Source of the DNA: Acidobacterium sp.
GTDB lineage: Bacteria > Acidobacteriota > Terriglobia > Terriglobales > Acidobacteriaceae
Assembly: GCA_003166955.1 (NCBI GenBank)
Contig: PMUI01000077.1
Coordinates: 1-64,000 of the forward strand
Direction of reading: 5' to 3'
Length of the DNA: 64,000 nt
The notes beneath the pieces were generated by a model. That model saw only the letters and a program-made list of their open reading frames with translations. It did no database searches and was not told the DNA's origin. This document shows positions 54,621 through 63,733 of the stretch, piece by piece. Every line of letters starts with the position of its first letter. Positions within the stretch are counted from its first letter, which is position 1. Made by a program: the position numbers and the translations under genes.

Positions 54621-55781
54621 CTACGCTGTCACTAGCTCTGCCGCCGACGGCTGCCGAACGCCTGCCAGCCCCGACTTCTTCCGCGCCCACACATACCAGA
54701 TCAAACACGCCGTTCCGCTCCATGCATACAACGGCGAGCTCAGTGGAGTCATCATCAGCAGCAACAGCACCGCGGCCCCGTTCACCACCGCCAGCACCGG
54801 CATCGTCTTCGACCGCATTCGAGTTGAGCTGACGTGAATGATCGCCGGCAGCAGCAGGAGCTGGTCGAACGGCCAGGAATACGGCGAGACCATGGTCGAG
54901 ATCAGCAGCAGCGCGGCGCCATCCTCTGACCAGTTCCACACCTCCCTCCGCCGCCAGTAGTACCGGCTGCACAGCGCAAGGCCAAGCACCGATGGCACAG
55001 CCTGCACCCACACCGGATGCCCTGGCACCATGAACCGCAGCAGGAACGACAAATTCGCCAGGTACTGCCCCTCAATATGCTCGGCGCGAATCGCCGCCAG
55101 GTAGTGTGACCAGATGTGCGCGTCGAAGAAGAGAGGGAAAATCGCCGCCGCCGCCAGCCCCGCGCCAAACGCGCCCAGCAGCCGCCAGTTCCTCTTCCTC
55201 ACGCACTCGATCAGAATCACCGGCCACAGCAGCAGAAACAGATGCGGCTTTATCGCCGGCATCAGCAGCGCCAGCCCTGACCAGTACGGGCGCCGCTCAT
55301 GGTACTTGAAGAAGAACGCAATGCCCGCCAGCAGGAAGATCGACGTCTGCCCGGCCATTGCACAGCCCACAATCGGCGCAAACAGATACACCACCAGCGG
55401 TGGCGGCTTCGAGCCCATGCGCAGGCACTTGACCGAGAGCAGCGCCAGCGCGATCAGCGCCAGCAGCCACCCGAATGCCCCAACCGGCGCGCTCAAATAC
55501 CCGAGCGGCGCGACCACGCACAACGCCCACGGCGGATTGCGCATGATGAACGGCTCGCGGTAGCCCGCCCCGGCCGCGTTCTCGATCCGTAGAATCTCCT
55601 GCCCGGAGTAGGGGTTCTGATGCGCCTGCAGCAGCTTCGCGGAGCTCCAGTAGCAGATAAAGTCCCGGTCCGCCGCGTTCCGGTAGAGCGCCGTGCTCAG
55701 CAGCGCCAGCGAAACCAGCAGCAGAAGAACTGCCACCACAGTCTGGATTGGCTTTGAAACACTCCCGTGCCGGGATTCCAA
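54621..55781 (-). CDS. GT87-like polyprenyl-linked sugar transferase (DUF2029)
   Basis: A 386-residue membrane protein with about ten helices. The N-terminal loop has the DFICYWSSAKLLQAHQNPYS block typical of DUF2029/GT87 mannosyltransferases with the catalytic Asp near the first helix. TTG at 55781 is the likely start, with AAGGTGGGG upstream and a short basic N-terminus; a GTG at 55847 would add 22 residues. Sugar and lipid donors are unknown. Confidence 0.85.
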   Translation of the reverse strand: MESRHGSVSKPIQTVVAVLLLLVSLALLSTALYRNAADRDFICYWSSAKLLQAHQNPYSGQEILRIENAAGAGYREPFIMRNPPWALCVVAPLGYLSAPVGAFGWLLALIALALLSVKCLRMGSKPPPLVVYLFAPIVGCAMAGQTSIFLLAGIAFFFKYHERRPYWSGLALLMPAIKPHLFLLLWPVILIECVRKRNWRLLGAFGAGLAAAAIFPLFFDAHIWSHYLAAIRAEHIEGQYLANLSFLLRFMVPGHPVWVQAVPSVLGLALCSRYYWRRREVWNWSEDGAALLLISTMVSPYSWPFDQLLLLPAIIHVSSTRMRSKTMPVLAVVNGAAVLLLLMMTPLSSPLYAWSGTACLIWYVWARKKSGLAGVRQPSAAELVTA

Positions 55782-55862
55782 CGTTCCCCACCTTTTTCCA
55801 GGAAGTGCGCTCAGTGTATTGCGCCAATAAACCCCGCCACATAGCACTTTTGTGCGTGACGT

Positions 55863-55894
55863 CCCTGTTCCCAGCTTCCTGCTTCCTGCTTCCT
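55863..55894. repeat. Heptamer repeats CCCTGTTCCC and GCTTCCT x3
   Basis: CCCTGTTCCC at 55863-55872 is followed by GCTTCCT three times in tandem at 55874-55894. The block sits between the divergent GT87 gene and the gene at 55928. Confidence 0.6.
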
Positions 55895-55927
55895 GCTTTT
55901 GGGCATCTCACAACTGAGGTTTCCATC

Positions 55928-56398
55928 ATGCGCAAATCCGTTCTCGCCCACGCCGCCCCTGCTGAGCCGCGGCCGCCGCTCGATACCTGGCTCGATCTCG
56001 AACACCTCGCCTCGCTCGAAATCTCTTCCGAAGATCCGGCGCATTCGTTTGAGCACGCGCTTGTGGGTGGGGAGAGCGAGGGCTGGCACGCTGCCGATCC
56101 TGGCCCGCAAACCATCCGCATCAAGTTCGATGAGCCCCTCGCCATCCGCCGCATCCGCCTCGAATTTCGCGAACCCCACGCCGAGCGCTCGCAGGAATTC
56201 GCTCTCTCCGCCGTCACCAACGGCGAAAAGCGCGAAGTCGTCCGCCAGCAATGGAGCTTCAGCCCCAACGGCTCCACGACCGAAGTCGAGGATTACACCG
56301 TCAACCTCACCGCCGTCTCCGCTCTGGAACTAGTCATCGATCCCGGCCGCCACGACAAGAACGCCCACGCCTCCCTGCAATCCATCGCGCTCGCATAG
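55928..56398 (+). CDS. Discoidin-like (F5/8 type C) small protein
   Basis: A 156-residue protein starting at ATG 55928. The sequence fits a beta-sandwich carbohydrate-binding or discoidin-like fold: GWHAADPGPQTIRIKFDEPL, RRIRLEFREPHAERSQEFAL, the strand QQWSFSPNGSTTEVEDY, and LELVIDPGRHDKNAHASLQS. No signal peptide is obvious from this start. Function unknown; a sugar-binding role is inferred from the fold only. Confidence 0.65.
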   Translation: MRKSVLAHAAPAEPRPPLDTWLDLEHLASLEISSEDPAHSFEHALVGGESEGWHAADPGPQTIRIKFDEPLAIRRIRLEFREPHAERSQEFALSAVTNGEKREVVRQQWSFSPNGSTTEVEDYTVNLTAVSALELVIDPGRHDKNAHASLQSIALA

Positions 56399-56510
56399 CC
56401 GTCGAACGCCTATCGCTGAACGTCGAACGCGGGTCGCTTCGACAACCGCCCACCCCCACTCCGCTTCCAAACCAAATGAGGACGGCCGAACCGGGCGCAG
56501 TGCCGTTCTC

Positions 56511-56533
56511 TGTTCCCTATTCCCTGTTCCCTG
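56511..56533. repeat. Heptamer repeat TGTTCCC-type upstream of poxB-like gene
   Basis: TGTTCCC TATTCCC TGTTCCC TGG, a 7-bp period, ends 9 nt before the ATG of the pyruvate-oxidase-like gene at 56542. It overlaps the position where a ribosome-binding site is expected. Confidence 0.65.
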
Positions 56534-56541
56534 GAGTCCTT

Positions 56542-58284
56542 ATGAATGCATCCGACATACTCGTCGAACGCCTCATCGCCTGGGGTGTCGACACCGTCTT
56601 CGGCCTCCCCGGCGACGGCATCAACGGCGTCTTCGAAGCCCTGCGCCAGAACAAAGACCGCATCCGCTTCATCCACGTCCGCCACGAAGAATCCGCCGCC
56701 TTCATGGCCTGTGCCTACGCCAAATTCACCGGCCGCATCGGCGTCTGCATCGCCACCTCCGGCCCCGGCGGCATTCATCTGCTCAACGGCCTCTACGACG
56801 CCAAAATGGACCACGCTCCCGTGCTCGCCATCACCGGCATGCAGCATTCCGACCTCATCGGCACCTTCATCCAGCAGGACGTTGCCCTCGACAAGCTCTT
56901 CATCGACGTCACCACTTATAACGAGCGCGTCATGAACGGCGCGCACATGGAATCCATCGCCGACCTCGCCATCCGCACTGCCATCGAAACCCGCGGTGTC
57001 GCACACCTCACCATCCCCGCCGACGTCCAGGTGCAGTCCGTCAAGAAGGATCGCTCCCCGCGCAACCCCGCGCACCACACCTCTGCCATACCAGCGTTCG
57101 CCGAGCATCTGCCCTGCCCCGTCGACTGCGAACACGCCGCCGACATTCTCAACCGCGGCAAGAAGATCGCCATCCTCGCCGGTCAGGGAGCGCTCCACGC
57201 CACCGATGAATTAGAGAAAGTTGCCGAGATGCTCGGCGCGCCCATCGTCAAAGCTCTGCTCGGCAAGGCCGCCGTCCCCGACGACAGCGCGTACACCACC
57301 GGCGGCATCGGCCTGCTCGGCACCGAGCCCTCCCAGGACGTCCTCGAAGACTGCGACACCCTCTTCATCGTTGGCTCGTCGTTCCCCTACATCGAATTCC
57401 TCCCCGAGCCAGGCTCCGTCAAGTGCGTCCAGATTGACCTGGACCCGCAGCGCATCTCGCTCCGCTACCCCGCCGACGTCGCGCTGGTCGGCAGCGCCAA
57501 AGCCTGCCTCCGCGCCCTCATGCCGCGCCTCAAGCCGCACGACAAAGGCTTCCTCAAAAAAGCGCAGCGCGGCAAAAAAGACTGGCAGCAGCTCCTCGAG
57601 AAGCGCGGCACCGACCCTGCCAAGCCCATGAAACCCCAGGTCGTCGGCTGGGAACTCGGCAAACGCATTCCGCCCAACGCGATCGTCACCTCCGACTCCG
57701 GCACCATCACCACCTGGTGGGCGCGCTACGTCCCCGCGCTCCGCGGCCAGATGCACAGCTGCTCCGGCAATCTCGCCTCCATGGCCTGCGGCCTGCCCTA
57801 CGCCATCGCCGCAGCCGTCGCGTATCCCGACCGCCCCGTCTACTGCATCATCGGCGATGGCGGCCTCAGCATGCTCATGGGCGAGCTCATCACCATCGCC
57901 GCCTACAAACTCAACATCAAAATCATCGTCATCAAAAACAACACCCTCGGCCAAATCAAGTGGGAGCAGATGATCTTCCTCGGCAATCCCGAGTACGCCT
58001 GCGACCTCTACCCCGCCGACTTCGTCGCCATCGCGCGCGGCTGCGGCATCTCCGCCATGCAGATCACCGAGCCCGCCGCCTGCGGCCAGCAACTCGACGC
58101 TGCCATCGCCAACCAAGGCCCCATGCTCGTCGAAGCCGTCGTCGACGAATTCACCGCACCCATGCCGCCAAAGGTGAAGGCATCGCAGGCCATCAAGTTT
58201 GCCGAGTCGCTGGTCCGCGGCGAACCCAACCGCACGAAAATCGCGCTCACACAGATGCACGAACGCGTCCGCGAACTCGTCTGA
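56542..58284 (+). CDS. poxB: Thiamine-diphosphate pyruvate oxidase / dehydrogenase (PoxB-like)
   Basis: A 580-residue ThDP enzyme of the pyruvate oxidase/acetolactate-synthase family. The N-terminal ThDP-Glu region is FIHVRHEESAAFMACAYAKF, the middle FAD-like domain has ALLGKAAVPDDSAYTTGGIG, and the ThDP/Mg motif is CIIGDGGLSMLMGELITIAA with NNTLGQ. Length and layout match E. coli PoxB (572), which makes acetate from pyruvate and passes electrons to ubiquinone. Acetolactate synthase or sulfoacetaldehyde-type relatives are less likely. The start ATG 56542 follows the repeat block. Confidence 0.85.
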   Translation: MNASDILVERLIAWGVDTVFGLPGDGINGVFEALRQNKDRIRFIHVRHEESAAFMACAYAKFTGRIGVCIATSGPGGIHLLNGLYDAKMDHAPVLAITGMQHSDLIGTFIQQDVALDKLFIDVTTYNERVMNGAHMESIADLAIRTAIETRGVAHLTIPADVQVQSVKKDRSPRNPAHHTSAIPAFAEHLPCPVDCEHAADILNRGKKIAILAGQGALHATDELEKVAEMLGAPIVKALLGKAAVPDDSAYTTGGIGLLGTEPSQDVLEDCDTLFIVGSSFPYIEFLPEPGSVKCVQIDLDPQRISLRYPADVALVGSAKACLRALMPRLKPHDKGFLKKAQRGKKDWQQLLEKRGTDPAKPMKPQVVGWELGKRIPPNAIVTSDSGTITTWWARYVPALRGQMHSCSGNLASMACGLPYAIAAAVAYPDRPVYCIIGDGGLSMLMGELITIAAYKLNIKIIVIKNNTLGQIKWEQMIFLGNPEYACDLYPADFVAIARGCGISAMQITEPAACGQQLDAAIANQGPMLVEAVVDEFTAPMPPKVKASQAIKFAESLVRGEPNRTKIALTQMHERVRELV

Positions 58285-58390
58285 GATTCAATTTCACCGC
58301 GGCGACCTGATCGACGCGTCGTCGGGCAACGCCCAAAGTGGCCGGAGCACAACTCCGGCCGCGCGTGGCCTGGAATCGCGGACTCCCCAC

Positions 58391-58813
58391 TCATTCCGGC
58401 ATCGTGTCATCTTCCCCTGTCACCACAGTCCCCTGGTGATACAGAATCCGCCACCCCTCACCCGTCTTCTGCCACACCGTCGCGCGCCGCGTAATCCGCC
58501 CCGCCTGATCCAGCGTGTACGTCAGCAAGTACGTCTCCGAACCCATTCGCCGCAATCCAAAATCGGAGCACACCCAACCGGCTTCCGCCGCATTCACCGG
58601 CGGCCTCTCCTCAAGACCGCGCAGGATGAACTCCCGGCTGTAGCGCCGCCCGGAAGCCCCCACCTCCCAATACTCCGGCGCGACCACGCGCTCCCGCTCC
58701 GCCGCGGTCAACCCAAACACAGCAGTGTGAAAAATCGGCTCCCTCTCGCGCAATTCCGCGAGCACTCCTTCCAGCCCCGCCTCCACCTGCGCAAATCCAG
58801 CAGCCTCTGTCAT
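58391..58813 (-). CDS. DUF4440-like NTF2-fold protein
   Basis: A 140-residue protein from ATG 58813 (GAAGGA upstream). It has the NTF2-like pattern with an N-terminal helix (QVEAGLEGVLAELREREPIF), APEYWEVGASGRRYSREFIL, and the end YLLTYTLDQAGRITRRATVW plus EGWRILYHQGTVV. Such domains often serve as small-molecule pockets or immunity-like proteins. An ATG-less extension to 58876 is unlikely. Confidence 0.85.
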   Translation of the reverse strand: MTEAAGFAQVEAGLEGVLAELREREPIFHTAVFGLTAAERERVVAPEYWEVGASGRRYSREFILRGLEERPPVNAAEAGWVCSDFGLRRMGSETYLLTYTLDQAGRITRRATVWQKTGEGWRILYHQGTVVTGEDDTMPE

Positions 58814-59049
58814 CGCCTGTTTTCCTTCAATGAACCGAACATAGTCGCACCCGGCCTCGAATTCCCTAAACTCCAAACTCTAAACTCTTGACTCCAATCC
58901 CACCCACCCCTTACCTTGATCCAAGCGCGAAGGGCGCATCCAGTCCGCGGAAAGGGCCGTGCCCACCTTAGCTTCTCCACAATTCAGCGAATCTTCTTTC
59001 AGCCTGATTGCATGCGGACTCCCCAGGCGCCACATGAAAGGAGCTTCGT

Positions 59050-60702
59050 ATGCCCGACGCGCAAATCCCCGACCGCCCCAACCCCCGCCGTTCGAATTTG
59101 GCCCAATATAAAAAGCAAGCCAAAGAACTCCTCCGCGCGTGCGCCGCGCGCCATCCCGCCGCCCTCGAGCGCATGCACCGCCATCCGCGCTTCCGCCACC
59201 TCACGCCAAACCAACTCCCCGACCAGCTCCCCACCATCCTCCTCGCTGACGCGCAGCTCGTCCTCGCGCGCGAACACGGCTTTCCCTCCTGGCCGCAGTT
59301 CGCCGCGCATCTTGAAACCCTCCGCATCATCCGCTCGGTCGAAGAAATTCGCGATCCCCTCAACACCTTCATCGAGGTCGCCAGCGTCCCCCGCCACGGC
59401 TGGCACGCCTCCGGCACCCTCGAGCATGCGCAGCTTATCCTCGCCCGCTACCCGCAAGTCGCCACTGCCAACATCTACTCGGCTGCGGTCCTTGCCGATG
59501 AGCCTACCGTCCGAAAATTCCTCGCCCAAAATCCCACCCTCGCCACGGCCCCCGGCGGCCCTTATCAATGGGACGCCCTCACCTACCTCGCCTTCTCTCG
59601 CTACCTCCGTCTCGACCCGTCGCGCTCCGACGATTTCGTCTCGACGGCGCGTGCCCTCTTCGACGCGGGAGCCAGCCCCAACACCGGCTGGACCGAGTAC
59701 ATCGACGAGCCGCCGCACCCCATCCAGGAAACCGTCATCTACGCCGCCGCCGGACTCGCGCAGCATCCCGGCCTCACCCGCCTCCTCCTCGAATACGGCG
59801 CCGACCCCAACGACGAAGAGACTCCGTATCACGTCCCCGAAACCTACGACAACACCGTGATGCAGATCATCCTCGAGTCGGGGCGCTTCAACGAGCGCTC
59901 GCTCGCCTGGCTCGCCGCCCGCAAAGCCGACTGGCACGACGAGAAGGGCCTCCTCCTCGCCCTCGACCACGACGCCAATCCCAACTACCTCACCCACTGG
60001 AAGTACACCCCCTTCCAGCACTCCATCCGCCGCGACAATGGCCTCATCATGATCGAAATGTTCCTCGACCACGGCGCCGACCCCTCCCTCCGCAACACCG
60101 AAAACGGCCGCAACGCCTTCCAGATGGCCGCGTACCACGGACGCGGCGACATCCTCGCCTCGCTCGAATCCCGCGGCTTCGCCTTCAACCTTGAGGGCCC
60201 CACTCCTGAACTCGACGGCCTCGTCGCCGCCTGTGCCCGCGCGCAACTCGACCGCGCAAAGTCCCTCATCGCCGCCAACCCTGATCTGCAACCGCGTCTG
60301 TTACAACTAGGCGGTTCTCTCCTCGCAAGATTCTCCGGCGCCGCCAACCTCGAAGGCGTTCGCACCCTCCTCGACCTCGGCATCCCACCCGACGCCCTCT
60401 GGCCCGAAGGCGACCCCTATTTTGACACGACAAAAAATTCCACCGCCCTCCATTACGCCGCATGGCGCGCCCATCACGACGTCGTCCGCGAACTCATCGC
60501 CCGCGGCACCCCCATCAATGCCACCGACCTACGCGGCCGCACCGCCCTCCAACTAGCCGTCAAAGCCTGCGTGGATTCCTACTGGATCCGCCGCCGCAAA
60601 CCCGACTCCGTCGCCGCCCTCCTTCAGGCCGGCGCAACCACCCAAGGCATCGAACTTCCCACCGGCTACGACGCCATTGACGAACTATTGACGTCATCCT
60701 GA
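59050..60702 (+). CDS. Ankyrin-repeat protein
   Basis: A 550-residue protein with ankyrin repeats from about residue 140 to the C-terminus. Clear repeat signs are LFDAGASPNTGWTEYIDEPP, HPGLTRLLLEYGADPNDEET, EMFLDHGADPSLRNTENGRN and RTALQLAVKACVDSYWIRRR, with VRELIARGTPINATDLRG. The first about 100 residues form a helical lead (LAQYKKQAKELLRACAARHP). Ankyrins mediate protein binding; partner unknown. Its stop codon lies in a dispersed repeat sequence (GTCATCCTGAGCG). Confidence 0.85.
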   Translation: MPDAQIPDRPNPRRSNLAQYKKQAKELLRACAARHPAALERMHRHPRFRHLTPNQLPDQLPTILLADAQLVLAREHGFPSWPQFAAHLETLRIIRSVEEIRDPLNTFIEVASVPRHGWHASGTLEHAQLILARYPQVATANIYSAAVLADEPTVRKFLAQNPTLATAPGGPYQWDALTYLAFSRYLRLDPSRSDDFVSTARALFDAGASPNTGWTEYIDEPPHPIQETVIYAAAGLAQHPGLTRLLLEYGADPNDEETPYHVPETYDNTVMQIILESGRFNERSLAWLAARKADWHDEKGLLLALDHDANPNYLTHWKYTPFQHSIRRDNGLIMIEMFLDHGADPSLRNTENGRNAFQMAAYHGRGDILASLESRGFAFNLEGPTPELDGLVAACARAQLDRAKSLIAANPDLQPRLLQLGGSLLARFSGAANLEGVRTLLDLGIPPDALWPEGDPYFDTTKNSTALHYAAWRAHHDVVRELIARGTPINATDLRGRTALQLAVKACVDSYWIRRRKPDSVAALLQAGATTQGIELPTGYDAIDELLTSS

Positions 60703-60705
60703 GCG
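60693..60705. repeat. Dispersed repeat GTCATCCTGAGCG
   Basis: The 13-mer GTCATCCTGAGCG occurs here, over the ankyrin stop codon, and again at 63567-63579. I would expect many more copies in the genome; only these two are visible in the window. Confidence 0.55.
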
Positions 60706-60749
60706 TTGCAGCCTCACCCGCTCTCAAACCGCCCGGATAAACTGACTTC

Positions 60750-61228
60750 GTGGCCCCAACCCCAGCGCCGACCCAATCCTCTTCGTCCGCCCCATCGCAC
60801 CCGACGACTACGACCGCTGGCTTCCCCTATGGGACGCCTATAACGCTTTCTACGGCCGCTCTGGCCCCACTGCGCTAGCGCCCGAAATCACCCGCACTAC
60901 CTGGGCCCGCTTCATCGACGCCGTCGAACCCGTCCACGCCCTCGTCGCCGAATGCCGCGGCCAACTCCTCGGCCTCGCCCACTACCTCTATCACCGCAGC
61001 ACCACCGCCATAGCGCCCATCTGCTATCTTCAGGATCTCTTCACCGCCGAATCCGCCCGCAGACGCGGCGTCGCCCGCGCCCTCATCGACGAAGTCTATG
61101 CCCAGGCAAAACGCGCCGGCTCCTCGCGCGTCTACTGGCAGACCCACGAAACCAACCAAACCGCGCAGCTGCTCTACGACAAGATCGCCGAGCGTTCCGG
61201 CTTTATCGTCTACCGCAAGCTCCTGTGA
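60750..61228 (+). pseudogene. Frameshifted GNAT acetyltransferase gene
   Basis: The frame ending in TGA at 61226-61228 encodes an acetyltransferase: DPILFVRPIAPDDYDRWLPL, YNAFYGRSGP, CYLQDLFTAESARRRGVARA, LIDEVYAQAKRAGSSRVYWQ and ETNQTAQLLYDKIAERSGFI. No ATG, GTG or TTG exists in this frame before the next stop upstream (60743-60745). A GTG at 60750 lies in another frame, and one extra C in the C4 run at 60754-60757 would join them into a gene of about 160 residues. The gene is therefore either broken by a 1-bp loss or misread there. Confidence 0.7.
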
Positions 61229-61275
61229 TATTCCTATGCCGCCTCACGGAATCTGAACCCGGAGAAAAGTCCCGA

Positions 61276-62382
61276 ATGACCGCTCGCCGCACATCCGCCC
61301 TGCGCCTCGCCGCCTCCCTCGCTCTCCTCACCGTAGCCGCCGGAGCCCAGCAACGCACCTACCCCACGCGCGATCCACACACGCCTGGCTACGTCGCAGC
61401 CACGGAGCTCCCCGACGGAACCCTCCCCCCCACGAAGAAAGACGGTAACTTCATCCTTGGGCCGACGCACCCCGCCGCGCCCGAAATGACTGCGAACCCC
61501 AACGTCCCCCAGGGCACCATCACCGAAATCACCATGTCCTCGGCCGACAGCAAGCTCTACCCCGGCATCGCGCGCGACCCCGGCACCCACGGCACGCCCG
61601 ACCCGGATCACCCCGAGCGCCTCATCCTCACCACCAGCCACCCCCATCCCTGGACCCGCACCGTCGCCGTCTACGTCCCGAAGCAATACATCGCCGGCGC
61701 CGCCGCCCCCTTCGTCGTTGGAGCCGACGGACCCGATCGCAGCCTCTTCACTGCCCTCGATAACTTGATCGCGGAGCACAAAGTCCCCATCATGATCGCC
61801 ATTTCCATCCAGAACGGCGGCGGCGACGCCCAGGGCTCCGAGCGCGGCCTCGAGTACGACACTATGTCCGGCCTCTACGCCGAGTGGGTCGAGACCGAAG
61901 TCCTCCCGCTAGTCGAATCGAAATGCGGCGTCAAGCTCACCCACAATCCCAACGGCCGCGCAGCCATGGGCGGCTCCTCCGGCGGAGCGGTTTCGCTCAT
62001 CATGGCCTGGTATCATCCGGAGCTCTACCACCGCGTTTTGGCCTACTCCGGCACGTGGATCAACCAGCAGTGGCCCTGGAATCCCGACACTCCGCACGGC
62101 GCCTGGGGCCTCCACGAAACCCTCATCCCCAACTCCCCGCGCAAACCCATCCGCATCTGGATGGAAGTCGGCGACCGCGACCTCTACAACCCCAACGCCA
62201 TGCGCGACGACATGCACGACTGGGTTCTCGCCAACGAAAAGATGGCCGCAGCTCTCGCCGCGAAGCACTACCACTATCAATTCCTCTTCGCGAAGAACGC
62301 AGGCCACGTCGACTACGCGACCAAACTGCAAACCCTCCCCGAAGCCCTCGAATACCTTTGGCAAGGCTACAAGATCAAATAG
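61276..62382 (+). CDS. Exported esterase (PF00756, enterochelin-esterase-like)
   Basis: A 368-residue exported hydrolase. Signal peptide LRLAASLALLTVAAGAQQ, then a beta-rich region (residues 30-120), and the hydrolase core with AVYVPKQYIAGAAAPFVVGA, nucleophile elbow MGGSSGGAVSLIMAWYHP, Asp region WMEVGDRDLYNPNAMRDDMH, and His in FLFAKNAGHVDYATK. The usual length for the family. Possible cell-wall-polymer acyl esterase. ATG 61276 is preferred because the signal begins there and GGAGAAAAG precedes it. Confidence 0.88.
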   Translation: MTARRTSALRLAASLALLTVAAGAQQRTYPTRDPHTPGYVAATELPDGTLPPTKKDGNFILGPTHPAAPEMTANPNVPQGTITEITMSSADSKLYPGIARDPGTHGTPDPDHPERLILTTSHPHPWTRTVAVYVPKQYIAGAAAPFVVGADGPDRSLFTALDNLIAEHKVPIMIAISIQNGGGDAQGSERGLEYDTMSGLYAEWVETEVLPLVESKCGVKLTHNPNGRAAMGGSSGGAVSLIMAWYHPELYHRVLAYSGTWINQQWPWNPDTPHGAWGLHETLIPNSPRKPIRIWMEVGDRDLYNPNAMRDDMHDWVLANEKMAAALAAKHYHYQFLFAKNAGHVDYATKLQTLPEALEYLWQGYKIK

Positions 62383-62466
62383 CCCGTAACTTCGAACCAG
62401 GCTAGAATCTCGGGTACTTGCTGGAGCCGTCGCGGGCACCTTCGCTAAGGTCGAAAGAGAAGGCCA

Positions 62467-63030
62467 ATGAACAACAGCTATGCCGTCTCTGCGCCTGTTT
62501 ATCCTGACTTGGTGAGAATGCTGGGAATGACATCTTCCTATAATGCCGCTCTATTTGCCGACCAGATCATTCCCTATTTGCTTGAGACATGGCTGAACCA
62601 CTACGACCTCGCGGGCTCGGGCGGTGAGGTCGCGCACGTGCATGTGAATGAGCTTTCCTATTTCTTCGATATAGGTCCGGATCGCCTTATTGCCGCCTGG
62701 GGAATCAGTGAAGGACGCTTCGCGGGAGACCGGGATAAGAGCCGCATGCAGGGATATCCCGTTACGAACCGTCCGGTTTACCATGCTGGTCACGCTATCC
62801 CGCACCGTTTCGGCGGTGGCACCGACATCAATCTGACCGCGCAATTGGGTAAGGTGAATATCGGACCTTTCAGAGAGATTGAAACTCGCGCCGTAAGGAC
62901 ACCGGGTTCACTGTATTTCACTTACTGGATGTACGGTCGGGACTCCACGGCCCAGTTGGCGCAACGCGTTCAGCAGGGCTTATTGATTCCGGGTTCTCAT
63001 CCCGAAATCCGAATATTCAAAAACCGATGA
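62467..63030 (+). CDS. His-Me finger nuclease toxin-like protein
   Basis: A 187-residue protein with no signal or membrane segment. The second half has HAGHAIPHRFGGGTDINLTA and the later VNIGPFREIE: a His (109), FGG, Asn, Gln and Glu pattern typical of DNA/RNA non-specific endonuclease toxins of the His-Me finger type. The first half (about 100 residues) matches nothing I know. DNA at 62521-62580 has 27 G+C of 60, well below the neighbouring genes. It could be a transferred toxin-type gene; no immunity gene is certain, though the following gene is close. Confidence 0.65.
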   Translation: MNNSYAVSAPVYPDLVRMLGMTSSYNAALFADQIIPYLLETWLNHYDLAGSGGEVAHVHVNELSYFFDIGPDRLIAAWGISEGRFAGDRDKSRMQGYPVTNRPVYHAGHAIPHRFGGGTDINLTAQLGKVNIGPFREIETRAVRTPGSLYFTYWMYGRDSTAQLAQRVQQGLLIPGSHPEIRIFKNR

Positions 63031-63061
63031 CTGGCTTATAGACCCAACTGAGCCTTCCCGC

Positions 63062-63526
63062 ATGAAGAAATACACCTTCACCACGAAGATCGAACCCGGT
63101 CCCGGCGGTGGCGCCTTCGTCATCTTCCCTTACAACGTCGAAGAAGAATTCGGGACCAAAGGGCGGGTCCCCGTTAAAGCTACGTTCGAAGGCATTCCGT
63201 ATGCCGGCTCGCTCATGCGCTGCGGCGCGCAGCAGCACATGCTCGGCATCCTCAAGTCGCTCCGCGAGCAACTCGGCAAACAACCCGGCGACAAAGTCAA
63301 AGTCGAAGTCTGGAAGGACGAAGAAGTCCGCACCGTCGAAATCCCCTCCGAGTTCGCCGCCCTCATGAAGAAGCACGGCGTCCGCGATTTCTTTGACGCC
63401 CTCAGTTACACCAACCGCAAGGAATACGTCCGCTGGGTCACGGGAGCCAAAAAAGGAGAAACCCGCGCCGCCCGCCTCACCAAATCCATTGACATGCTCC
63501 GCAAAGGCGTGAAAACCCCCGGCTAG
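63062..63526 (+). CDS. YdeI/OmdA-type protein with DUF1905 domain
   Basis: A 154-residue protein. Residues 1-95 are DUF1905 (KYTFTTKIEPGPGGGAFVIF, NVEEEFGTKGRVPVKATFEG, ILKSLREQLGKQPGDKVKVE) and the C-terminal 50 are the bacteriocin-protection/YdeI type (FFDALSYTNRKEYVRWVTGA, TKSIDMLRKG). Some relatives protect against bacteriocins. It starts 32 nt after the nuclease-like gene in the same direction. Confidence 0.9.
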   Translation: MKKYTFTTKIEPGPGGGAFVIFPYNVEEEFGTKGRVPVKATFEGIPYAGSLMRCGAQQHMLGILKSLREQLGKQPGDKVKVEVWKDEEVRTVEIPSEFAALMKKHGVRDFFDALSYTNRKEYVRWVTGAKKGETRAARLTKSIDMLRKGVKTPG

Positions 63527-63566
63527 CCCAGCGCCGGCCCGAAATCTCAAGGGAAACGAAAACTCT

Positions 63567-63579
63567 GTCATCCTGAGCG
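63567..63579. repeat. Dispersed repeat GTCATCCTGAGCG (second copy)
   Basis: Identical to 60693-60705. Here it lies in the intergenic stretch, followed about 70 bases later by GTCGAAGGACCTGCGG, which looks like the other edge of the same kind of element. Confidence 0.55.
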
Positions 63580-63733
63580 AATCTGCCGAAAATGTTGCGC
63601 CGGCTTTTGGGCGCAACCAACAACTCAGGCGCGAGTCGAAGGACCTGCGGTTCCCGCGTTATGCGCGGGTCGAGGGGAGTTTCCGCCGCCGATGCCAACC
63701 AGGCTCCCCGCTGTATCCTGTCCTCTACCCGCC

